IMG/VR virus record: IMGVR_UViG_3300037108_000111
Span: 1 to 22,895 of that record
DNA length: 22,895 bases
Reading direction: 5' to 3' (one strand)
Source: a virus
In this document: piece by piece, positions 6,395-12,746 of the stretch
Layout: every line of letters begins with the position of its first letter
Position numbering within the stretch: position 1 is the first letter of the stretch
The notes under the pieces: generated by a model
What the model was told of the DNA's origin: nothing
The model's database searches: none
The model's input: the letters and a program-made list of their open reading frames with translations, nothing else
Made by a program: the position numbers and the translations under genes

Positions 6395-6850
6395 ATGCAG
6401 ACGAGCGCGGCGGGGATTGAGCTTATCAAGCGCAGCGAGGGCTTTGCCGATAAACCCTACCCCGACGCCGGCGGCGTCTCCATCGGCTACGGCCATCACA
6501 TCCTGAATCAGGTGCCCGATTGCTGGGCGCAGGGTATCGACCTGGCTACGGCCGAGCGCATCCTCACCGACGATGTCGAGTCCGCCGAAGACGCGGTGGG
6601 CCGCCTGGTGAAGGTGGCGCTCACTCAGGGCCAATTCGACGCCCTTATCGACTTCACCTTCAACCTGGGATCGGGCAAATTAGCCGGCTCGACACTGCTG
6701 AAAAAGCTGAACGCCAAAGACTACGACGGCGCCGCCCAGCAGCTCCTGCTATGGGATCACCTGGGCGCTGGGCCCAATGCGCCGGTAAGCCCCGGTCTGA
6801 AAGCGCGCCGCGAACAGGAATTCGCACTGTGGAAGGGCCAGCCCGCATGA
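6395..6850 (+). CDS. Phage endolysin, GH24 lysozyme
   Basis: This 151-residue muramidase cleaves the peptidoglycan glycan strand at the end of infection. The catalytic pattern is E15 (KRSEGF), Y22, D24 (YPDAGG), S29 and the GYGH motif at 31-34. The E-to-D spacing of nine residues equals that of T4 lysozyme, with Ser in place of its catalytic-site Thr. NLGSGKLAGSTLLKKLN and the C-terminal LWDH...R..E..LW are also typical of the family. There is no signal peptide, so release should need a holin; the holin-like gene at 8308 is a candidate. The start at 6395 has GGGGGAG eight bases upstream. The stop overlaps the next ATG as ATGA. Confidence 0.93.
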   Translation: MQTSAAGIELIKRSEGFADKPYPDAGGVSIGYGHHILNQVPDCWAQGIDLATAERILTDDVESAEDAVGRLVKVALTQGQFDALIDFTFNLGSGKLAGSTLLKKLNAKDYDGAAQQLLLWDHLGAGPNAPVSPGLKARREQEFALWKGQPA

Positions 6851-7320
6851 AGACTCTCCTCCTCGTAATCGCTCTCTTCATCTCGCTGGCAGCCCAAGCG
6901 CAGGCGCCGGTGCAGAATCTTTACGCCATCGGCGGCTCATACAACATCAACGCCCGGCCCAGCGTGGCGGGCACCGCGCTCTACGCGCACTACGTGGCGG
7001 GGCCGGGGACTTATGCTTTCGCGGCGATCGACGCGCTGCCGGGCACCATCAAGCCATTCGCCGTGACCAGCAACGTGGGCGCGGGCGTGGCGCAAAAGCT
7101 CTTCAGCGTGGGCCGCGTGGGGCTGTACCTGCCCACGGCGGCGGGCATCAGTTGGACCGGCGCGAATACCGGCTGGCAGTGGAGCGGCGGCGCGGCGGTG
7201 ACGGTGAGGCTGAAAGGCAGCTTCGGCGTGATGCCCACGGTGCGCTTCCTCAAATCGAGTGTCTCGGGCGGATCCGGGTACCAGCCGGTGATCGGCCTGC
7301 TGTTTTCGTTTGGAAAGTAA
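6847..7320 (+). CDS. Predicted outer-membrane beta-barrel-like protein
   Basis: This 157-residue protein has a signal peptide (MKTLLLVIALFISLAAQAQA). The mature part consists of alternating hydrophobic and polar strands rich in Gly, Ala, Tyr and Thr: VQNLYAIGGSYN, YAHYVAGPGTYAFAAI, VGLYLPTAAGISW, WQWSGGAAVTVRL. It ends in a Phe-containing strand (VIGLLFSFGK), as in small outer-membrane barrels. It is translationally coupled to the endolysin (ATGA). Phage-borne outer-membrane proteins can block receptors or protect the lysogen; that role is inference. A part in outer-membrane disruption at lysis is also possible. No specific family was recognised. Confidence 0.65.
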   Translation: MKTLLLVIALFISLAAQAQAPVQNLYAIGGSYNINARPSVAGTALYAHYVAGPGTYAFAAIDALPGTIKPFAVTSNVGAGVAQKLFSVGRVGLYLPTAAGISWTGANTGWQWSGGAAVTVRLKGSFGVMPTVRFLKSSVSGGSGYQPVIGLLFSFGK

Positions 7321-7349
7321 CGCGGTTGAACCTGAAAAGGAGCATTCTC

Positions 7350-7946
7350 ATGAAAAACGTTTGGACTGTAACCATCGCCCTGCTGTGCTGCACGCTAGCC
7401 CTCCCCCTGACGGCCTGCTCGCCCTCGCAGGCCAAGATCAACAGCGTCGTCCAGCAAATCGATACCTGGACCGGCGTGCTGGCCCCGGACGCCACTGCGC
7501 TGCTCACCGACATTGCAGCCTTCGACCCCGGCGACGCGGCTGTGCTACAGAATGCCGTCACGCTCATCAACACCGATGCGCCGCTATTAGAGGCCGCCTG
7601 CAAGCAATACCTCGCCGCGCCCTCCGCCTCGACGCTGGCGCAGATTACGGCCTTCGTGGGCGAGCTGGCCACGGCCGACAGCGCCGGGCTGCTGCAGGTG
7701 GCCCAGGTCAAGAATCCGAATTCGCAAAACACCGCCAAGGAGATACTGACCACGATTGCCTTGGGACTCACCATCGCCAGCGGCCTGCTACAGACCATCA
7801 ATCAAGCGCCGACGGTGCAAGTGAAGGTCTCGCTGAATAACATGAAGCCCTTCCTCGACCGCGCCAAGGTGGAGCAGGCCTTCCAGATGGAGAAGGATCG
7901 AGGCCTGCTGCCGCGGGGGTTGACGCTTCGAGAAGCTGGTTTTTAG
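7350..7946 (+). CDS. Predicted phage lipoprotein
   Basis: This 198-residue protein has a lipoprotein signal: MKNVWTVTIALLCCTLALPLTAC, with lipobox LTAC and lipidated Cys at 23 followed by Ser, which predicts outer-membrane sorting. The mature part is mostly helical and Ala-rich (SVVQQIDTWTGVLAPDATALLTDIA...), with a hydrophobic stretch near 135-150 (TTIALGLTIASGLLQ). An AAAAGGAG site lies eight bases upstream of the ATG at 7350. Its place between endolysin and holin-like genes hints at a spanin-like or envelope role, although it is longer than usual outer-membrane spanins. Superinfection exclusion is an alternative. Heptamer block d begins right after its stop. Confidence 0.7.
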   Translation: MKNVWTVTIALLCCTLALPLTACSPSQAKINSVVQQIDTWTGVLAPDATALLTDIAAFDPGDAAVLQNAVTLINTDAPLLEAACKQYLAAPSASTLAQITAFVGELATADSAGLLQVAQVKNPNSQNTAKEILTTIALGLTIASGLLQTINQAPTVQVKVSLNNMKPFLDRAKVEQAFQMEKDRGLLPRGLTLREAGF

Positions 7947-7949
7947 GGA

Positions 7950-7980
7950 CTGATCCCTGACCCCTGATCCCTGATCCCTG
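7950..7980 (-). repeat. Heptamer repeat block d
   Basis: Four tandem CTGATCC/CTGACCC units follow the lipoprotein stop. The minus strand matches the G-quadruplex pattern, with four G runs and loops of three or four bases. Its reverse complement is nearly identical to block e, so the two form an inverted pair around the 85-residue gene. Confidence 0.85.
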
Positions 7981-7998
7981 TTTTGCGGAGCAAACCCC

Positions 7999-8256
7999 AT
8001 GTGCCATCCCGTCACCTTCAAGAACGTCTCGCCGCGCGCCTTCCGCGCCATCGTCGCGCGGATCAGGGCGCAGGCTGAGGCCACGGAGGAGACGGGCGGC
8101 ACGGGCACGGCCAGCGGCGCGGGCTTTGCGGCGCGCTGGACCTATGAATCGAAGGACGGCACGCTGCTGATCCAGTGCACGCGCAAGCCGTGGTACGTGG
8201 CCGAGAGCCTGGTCGAGGGCAAGATTCGATCGCTGGTGGAGAGCGTGAAGGTTTAA
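7999..8256 (+). CDS. Hypothetical 85-residue protein
   Basis: This small soluble protein (MCHPVTFKNVSPRAFRAIVAR...) has an N-terminal helix, a Gly/Thr-rich linker at about 33-45 (GGTGTASGAGFAA), then strands (WTYESKDGTLLIQCT) and a C-terminal helix (IRSLVESVKV). GCGGAG lies about ten bases upstream of the ATG. It has no signal peptide or membrane segment. The family was not recognised. It is bracketed by two inverted heptamer blocks and looks like a single-gene insertion between lipoprotein and holin-like genes. Confidence 0.6.
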   Translation: MCHPVTFKNVSPRAFRAIVARIRAQAEATEETGGTGTASGAGFAARWTYESKDGTLLIQCTRKPWYVAESLVEGKIRSLVESVKV

Positions 8257-8259
8257 GAG

Positions 8260-8290
8260 CAGGGGTCAGGGATCAGGGGTCAGGGATCAG
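8260..8290 (+). repeat. Heptamer repeat block e
   Basis: Four units of AGGGGTC/AGGGATC type lie between the 85-residue gene and the holin-like gene. The plus strand, hence the mRNA, fits the G-quadruplex pattern with four runs of three or four G. It is inverted relative to block d. Confidence 0.85.
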
Positions 8291-8307
8291 AAAAGCGGAG
8301 GTGTGAA

Positions 8308-9282
8308 ATGGCGAGCATCATAAGTGAAGTGCTGGCCTGGTGGCAGGGCAAGAAGACGATTGTCGGCGGCCTGCTGGTGATGCTGGCGGCGGTATGGGCG
8401 GTGGCCGCGGGCGTGCTGGACGCGCAGACCGGGCTGGCGCTGCTCGGCGTCGGCCTGGGCATCGCCGGCATGGCGGCCAAGGCCGAGCGCCACCAGGCCG
8501 AGCTGCTGGCCGTGTTGCAGGGTGTGGCTCGGGCGGGCGTGGATTACCGGGCGGGCGGCGGAGCGGGGGCCGCGATCGCGGATATGGAAGCCACGGCGAA
8601 GGCTGAGCTGCCCGCGGCGCTGAGTGCCGAGATTGCGCGGATGGATGCGCTGAGACGAGGGATCAGGGATCAGGGGTCAGGGGTCAGTGGCCCCAGCGTG
8701 CCTCCGCCTTCGCCGGGCTGGGATGGTCCCAGGCGGCTCTTCGGCGTGCTGCTGGTAACTCTCTTCTGCGCCGGGGCGCTCATGGCCCAGGGCACGCTCT
8801 ACTCTCCCGGCCGGAGCCTGGAGAATATCGACTCCCTAGAGATCGGCCTGGCCCAGAAGTCGGTGGACCTTGCGGCATATTCTTTGACGGACCGGGCGGT
8901 GGTTGAAGCTCTGGCCGATCGCGCCAGGCATGGAGTTACCATCAGAATCTATCTCGACCGGGGTGAAGTGGAGTCCGAGTGCCGGGCGGACATAAATTGC
9001 GCCCGAATTTCCCTTCATGAACTTATCGGATTACCTGGCGTCGAGATACGGGTGAAGTACTCGAAAGTTCTGATGCACCTGAAGAGTTACTGCGTCGATG
9101 GGAAGGCGGTCCGCGACGGCAGCGCAAATTTCAGCGAACAGGGTGAGGGCCGGCAGGACAATTCCGCCACGTTTTCCACCGATCCGGAGGCGGTCCGGGA
9201 GTTCCAGGCGAAGTTCGCCGAGATGTGGCTCCGGCCGGACAACCTGACGGTGGCGGAAGCGGTGGCCGGGGCGAAGAAGTAG
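8308..9282 (+). CDS. Holin-like protein fused to an exported PLD-family nuclease domain
   Basis: This 324-residue frame has two parts. Residues 1-115 look like a phage holin: WWQGKKTIVGGLLVMLAAVW..., two membrane helices at about 17-36 and 42-57, then a charged tail. Residues about 143-324 begin with a second signal-like segment (RRLFGVLLVTLFCAGALMAQG), followed by a Nuc-type phospholipase D domain. Its active-site motif is H257-x-K259-x4-D264, with GSANF at 271-275, as in single-HKD endonucleases. Residues 118-128 between them are encoded by heptamer block f. A GTG at 8698 with AGGGG upstream could start the nuclease separately. The nuclease could degrade DNA in the periplasm or outside the cell, for example against superinfecting phages. 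The fusion may be real or may reflect two genes joined by an in-frame repeat. GGAGGTG precedes the first ATG. Confidence 0.75.
   Translation: MASIISEVLAWWQGKKTIVGGLLVMLAAVWAVAAGVLDAQTGLALLGVGLGIAGMAAKAERHQAELLAVLQGVARAGVDYRAGGGAGAAIADMEATAKAELPAALSAEIARMDALRRGIRDQGSGVSGPSVPPPSPGWDGPRRLFGVLLVTLFCAGALMAQGTLYSPGRSLENIDSLEIGLAQKSVDLAAYSLTDRAVVEALADRARHGVTIRIYLDRGEVESECRADINCARISLHELIGLPGVEIRVKYSKVLMHLKSYCVDGKAVRDGSANFSEQGEGRQDNSATFSTDPEAVREFQAKFAEMWLRPDNLTVAEAVAGAKK
8659..8688 (+). repeat. Heptamer repeat block f, inside a coding frame
   Basis: Four tandem GATCAGG/GGTCAGG units read in frame as RGIRDQGSGVS and join the holin-like half to the PLD half of the gene at 8308. Four runs of three or four G with TCA or ATCA loops lie on the coding strand. 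All other blocks in the window lie between genes or in 5' leaders. Confidence 0.85.
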
Positions 9283-9395
9283 AGAAACGCGCTGGCGCTG
9301 GTTCTAGGCGTCCGGTGAGATTTTGGCTGGGGTAGGGGCACAGGGGTCGAGAAAACGGCTGGAGCGTGCGGGAAAGTGGCAAGAAATCGATTTTA

Positions 9396-9427
9396 GGGGG
9401 TGAGCCGACCCCCGCGAAGCGCTTTTT
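9396..9427 (+). terminator. Weak candidate terminator in the 9283-9464 gap
   Basis: A perfect six-base stem (GGGGGT at 9396-9401 with ACCCCC at 9408-9413) is followed by a CGC-GAA-GCG mini-hairpin and five T at 9423-9427. It could end the lysis transcript. The remaining 9283-9464 sequence is G-rich and shows no gene. Confidence 0.35.
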
Positions 9428-9464
9428 GGGTTGAGGACGGGTCAGGGAGGGGAAAACGGCCGCG

Positions 9465-10043
9465 ATGACAAGTTTGGGATTGGGGCAGGGCGGGGCGCCG
9501 AAGATGGTGCCGGAAAGGGTCTGGCTGACGAGCTTTCTGCGCAATGGCGGCATCCTGCTCGGGGGAGCCGGGATGCTGGCCGTCGTGGACGGCGCTTACC
9601 AGGTGTTGAAGGCCGAGCCGGAGCAGGGCTTCAAATTACTGGAAGCCTGGGGTCCGGCCTTCCTGATTTCCATCGTCGCTATCTTTGTGATGGGGAAATT
9701 CCTTGAGGGCATTAACGTGACAGTTAGCCGGAGCTTCGAGGCGCTAGCTCAAGGAGTTAGCACCAGCGCGGAGGCGGCGGGGAAGACCGCCGAGGCACTT
9801 ACCATGCTGGCCGACCAGGGAAGCCGCCAGGCCGAGGAGACCAGGCGGCTGGTGCTCTACGCCGCCCAGGAGTTTCCCCCATTGTACGAGCGCCTCGACC
9901 GCCAGGACGAAGCGATGCGGCAACAGAGCGAGGCGCTGAAGGAATTACGGCAAGGCGTGCAGACCCTGCACTCGATGCTGAGCGCCGAAAAGACGGCTCT
10001 GAATAAGAAGGAACGCGAGACGGAGGCCTCCGATGGAAGCTAA
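9465..10043 (+). CDS. Membrane-anchored coiled-coil protein
   Basis: This 192-residue protein has two predicted membrane helices at about 26-46 (NGGILLGGAGMLAVVDGAY) and 62-80 (WGPAFLISIVAIFVMGKFL). A long heptad-rich helical tail follows from about 83 to 185 (TAEAALTMLADQGSRQAEETRR-like pattern, then ERLDRQDEAMRQQSEALKEL), ending in Lys/Glu. An internal Met at 14 (MVPERVW) is another possible start. The layout of a short membrane hairpin plus coiled coil is reminiscent of phage holin-associated or i-spanin-like proteins, but no family is recognised. It precedes and overlaps the winged-helix-like gene by 11 bases and sits just ahead of the packaging genes, the position of Mu genes gp24-gp26. 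Confidence 0.6.
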   Translation: MTSLGLGQGGAPKMVPERVWLTSFLRNGGILLGGAGMLAVVDGAYQVLKAEPEQGFKLLEAWGPAFLISIVAIFVMGKFLEGINVTVSRSFEALAQGVSTSAEAAGKTAEALTMLADQGSRQAEETRRLVLYAAQEFPPLYERLDRQDEAMRQQSEALKELRQGVQTLHSMLSAEKTALNKKERETEASDGS

Positions 10044-10356
10044 TTTGCAGCAGTTGGCACAATACAGAACCCGCGCGGCTTTCGTGCTGAAGCAGATCCG
10101 GATCGGCCATGAAAATCAGCTTCACCGGCTGACCGATCTGGAGCTGACGGCGGTGATGCAGGATTCGGGCTTTCATATCAGCCTCTTCCAGGTGCGCACC
10201 CTGCTTCAGGATTTGAAGCAGGTGGGCTATATCGACTTCAGGGAAGAGTTCAACGAAGACGCCGGCTGCATGGCGATCCGCGAGATCGTTCTCTCGGCCG
10301 AGGGGCTGCGTTTCTATCTGCGGCGCAAGAGCAACGACCTTGTGCGCTTCGACTGA
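10033..10356 (+). CDS. Winged-helix-like small protein
   Basis: This 107-residue protein has an N-terminal helical segment (LQQLAQYRTRAAFVLKQI), an HTH-like middle (LTDLELTAVMQDSGFHISLFQ and VRTLLQDLKQVGYIDF), and a beta-rich wing-like end (CMAIREIVLSAEGLRFYLR). This resembles winged-helix proteins that sit before the small terminase in Mu-like phages. A DNA-binding role in packaging or late regulation is inferred from fold and position only. GGAGG lies six bases before the ATG, inside the end of the previous gene. It was considered as a substitute for the missing late activator, but there is no direct evidence. Confidence 0.6.
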   Translation: MEANLQQLAQYRTRAAFVLKQIRIGHENQLHRLTDLELTAVMQDSGFHISLFQVRTLLQDLKQVGYIDFREEFNEDAGCMAIREIVLSAEGLRFYLRRKSNDLVRFD

Positions 10357-10370
10357 AAGGAGCCAACACC

Positions 10371-10586
10371 ATGATTATTCCCAGCGCGGAGATGATCGAG
10401 CAGGCGCTCGACCAGGTTGCAGAGCTGGACGCGGCGCACCACGACAAGCAACTGAATGAGCTAGGCGAAGCGCTCGGGGAGCATGCCACCAGCGATATTC
10501 AAGTCGGCTACCTGCTGGGCGTGCAGACGGCGCGCGTGCTGCTGGCGGGGATGCCGGCGGCGATTATCGCCAAGGTGCAGATCTGA
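10371..10586 (+). CDS. Hypothetical 71-residue protein before terminase
   Basis: This small acidic, mostly helical protein (MIIPSAEMIEQALDQVAELD...) ends in a hydrophobic segment (VQTARVLLAGMPAAIIAKVQI). A strong AAAGGAG site lies eight bases upstream. It is spaced 14 bases after the winged-helix-like gene and two bases before the small terminase gene, so all belong to one transcript. No family was recognised. Small uncharacterised genes in this position are usual in Mu-like phages. Confidence 0.6.
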   Translation: MIIPSAEMIEQALDQVAELDAAHHDKQLNELGEALGEHATSDIQVGYLLGVQTARVLLAGMPAAIIAKVQI

Positions 10587-10588
10587 CG

Positions 10589-11323
10589 ATGAAACCCAAG
10601 CCAAAGACCGGAGAGCCGCGCAAGGCGCATCAGCCGCTTAAGATCGATCGGCTGCCCGAGGCGGCGCGCGAGGCCATCAAAACCCTCTACGCGCGCGGCC
10701 GGACGTGGGTCGAGATCGAGGAGCAGTCGGCGCGGCCCTACAGCGCGGAGTGGGAGAAGGACGGCGGCGGCTTTATCGACTGGGTTGCGGTGGATGCCGG
10801 CGCGCTCGATCTCTTCCCCGGCCTGCGCCTGGCGAAGAGCAGCTTACAACGCTGGTTCGATATTCGCGTGAATCAAGTCCGCGCCCAGGTGATGCGCGAG
10901 AGCGCCCAGGCGCGGGAGTGGGCGGCGGCCTTTGCCTCGAAGACATTGCCGGACTCGAACGCGGCGGTGATGAACGCCATGCGCGACCAGGTCTTCACGC
11001 TGATGCGCAACGTGGGGCCCGGCGACCAGGCCAAGTTTCTCGACGGGCTGAACGCGCTCTCGCTCACCATGAGCCGCCTGCAGCGCGTGGATCTGCAAGC
11101 CAAGCGCGTGGATGTGGATGAGCGCAGAGTGAGGATGCTGGAAGAGCGCGAGCGCCAGGCCCGCGAACAGGTTGACCAGGCTACGCAGCGCGTGGCTAAG
11201 GGCAGCGGGCAGTTCTCGCTGGAGGACATCAATCTGCTGCGCGAGCGCACCTTCGGGCTGCCGCCACTACGCCCCGTCGAGGTGGACCTCTCGCCGGGGG
11301 CCCCGGTGACCGCTCATGATTGA
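10589..11323 (+). CDS. terS: Small terminase subunit, Mu gp27-like (DUF3486)
   Basis: This 244-residue protein matches the DUF3486/Mu gp27 type. It has a basic N-terminus with IDRLPEAAREAIKTLYARGRTWVEIEE (HTH-like), SLQRWFDIRVNQVR, a long helical middle (AMRDQVFTLMRNVGPGDQ), and a C-terminal FSLEDINLLRERTFGL motif near 215-230. The small subunit recognises phage DNA and recruits the large subunit at the start of headful packaging. The next gene is the large terminase, whose ATG overlaps this gene by eight bases, as expected for a coupled pair. The coiled-coil stretch (VDERRVRMLEERERQAREQ) likely mediates oligomer assembly. Confidence 0.85.
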   Translation: MKPKPKTGEPRKAHQPLKIDRLPEAAREAIKTLYARGRTWVEIEEQSARPYSAEWEKDGGGFIDWVAVDAGALDLFPGLRLAKSSLQRWFDIRVNQVRAQVMRESAQAREWAAAFASKTLPDSNAAVMNAMRDQVFTLMRNVGPGDQAKFLDGLNALSLTMSRLQRVDLQAKRVDVDERRVRMLEERERQAREQVDQATQRVAKGSGQFSLEDINLLRERTFGLPPLRPVEVDLSPGAPVTAHD

Positions 11324-12746
11324 GGTTCTCGATCACGAGATCAAGCTGCCGGCCGTGCTGCAGATGCGACCCTATCAGCAGCGCTGGATCGACGACGACG
11401 CCCGCTTCAAGTGTGCGGTGAAGGCCGCGCGCATCGGCTTCTCTTTCGCCACCGCCTATCGCCGCGTCGAGATGTCGATGCGCGTTCCAGGCCGCACGAC
11501 GACTGTTCTCTCGGCCTCGAAGGCGCAGTCGATCGAGTTTGTTGAGACCTGCGCCAAGCTCTGCCAGCTCATGGGCGGAACGGCGCGCATGTTCGCCGAC
11601 GAGGACTTTGTTGACGCGCTGGGCCGCATCGAGGCTATCCAGAGCCGCATCGCGTTTCCCAATGGCTCGCGCATCATCGCTCTGCCCGCCAACCCGCGCA
11701 CGGCTCGCGGCTATCCCGGCGACGCGGTGCTCGACGAATTCGCGCACCACGAAGACAGCTACGCTATCTTCGCGGCCGTCTTCCGCCAGGTGGCGCTCGG
11801 TAACTCGCTCGAAGTGCTCTCCACCCCCAACGGCGAGCAAGGCAAGTTCTACGACATCGCCCGCAACCTCGGGCTGGAGATGGGTGTCGCGCCTGCGGGG
11901 CTGCCCGTCAAGCGCGACGGATGGAGCGGCCACTGGGTGGACGTTCACCTAGCCGTGGCCGAGGGCTGCCCCATCGACATCGAGGAGATGCGCCGCGGCC
12001 TGAACGACGAAGACACCTGGAACCAGGAGTTCTGCTGCGTCTTCCTCAAATCCACCGGCGCCTGGCTGCCGCTGGAGTTGATCGCCGCCTGCGAGGATGC
12101 GGGCGCAACCGTCGATCTGCCTCCAGACTTTCATCCCCGAGGGCCGCTGCATCTGGGCATCGACGTGGGCCGTGTCCACGACGCCACCTGTGGCTGGCTC
12201 GACGAGCAGATCGGCGACGTGGCCTGGACGCGCGCGGTGATCAAGCTGCACGCCATGACGTTCCCTGACCAGGCCAAACGGCTGAATCCCATCGTGCGCA
12301 TGACCAGCAGGTCAGCCATCGATATGACGGGCATGGGCGTGGGCCTCTATGACCTGCTCAACCTGCAAAACGAAGGCCGGCTGATGGGCGTGAGCTTCGG
12401 CGGCTCGAACGACAATGGCGTGAAGATGAAGACGGACCTGGCCATCCGCATCAAGAAACGCATGGAGCAGCAGCGCAGCCGCATTCCCTACGATCCGCAG
12501 ATCCGCGCCGAGCTGATGGCCATCAAGCGCCAGGCCACGCCCAGCGGTGTTACCTTCGACGCGCCGCGCATCGAGGTGGACACAGCCGTCGCCGGCGGAG
12601 AAAAAAGGAAGCTCTTCGCCCATGCCGACGCATTTTGGGCCAAAGCGCTCGCCGATCTGGCCGCCGACGGGGGCGCGTTTGTTCTCGCCGGCGTCGAGGC
12701 CAGTGAGAAGCCCACCTCCTACGCCCAACTGAAAGGCTACCTGTGA
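11316..12746 (+). CDS. terL: Large terminase subunit, Mu gp28-like
   Basis: This 476-residue packaging motor has an N-terminal ATPase and a C-terminal RNase-H-fold nuclease. The ATPase shows a degenerate Walker A region VKAARIGFS at 35-43 and a Walker B at 136-141 (DAVLDE, followed by FAHH). STPNG at 169-173 is the coupling motif. Nuclease acidic residues include D283 (LGIDVGR) and D336 (AIDMTGMG). Lack of a canonical GKT loop is usual for the Mu gp28 group. It cuts the packaged DNA, in Mu together with short host flanks, and pumps it through the portal encoded by the next gene. The ATG overlaps the small subunit's end by eight bases, and the stop overlaps the portal ATG by one base. Confidence 0.93.
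   Translation: MIEVLDHEIKLPAVLQMRPYQQRWIDDDARFKCAVKAARIGFSFATAYRRVEMSMRVPGRTTTVLSASKAQSIEFVETCAKLCQLMGGTARMFADEDFVDALGRIEAIQSRIAFPNGSRIIALPANPRTARGYPGDAVLDEFAHHEDSYAIFAAVFRQVALGNSLEVLSTPNGEQGKFYDIARNLGLEMGVAPAGLPVKRDGWSGHWVDVHLAVAEGCPIDIEEMRRGLNDEDTWNQEFCCVFLKSTGAWLPLELIAACEDAGATVDLPPDFHPRGPLHLGIDVGRVHDATCGWLDEQIGDVAWTRAVIKLHAMTFPDQAKRLNPIVRMTSRSAIDMTGMGVGLYDLLNLQNEGRLMGVSFGGSNDNGVKMKTDLAIRIKKRMEQQRSRIPYDPQIRAELMAIKRQATPSGVTFDAPRIEVDTAVAGGEKRKLFAHADAFWAKALADLAADGGAFVLAGVEASEKPTSYAQLKGYL

Noticed and set aside
7950-8290. Heptamer blocks as a CRISPR array
   Set aside because: The units are seven bases in direct tandem with no spacers of constant length, and no cas gene is present.
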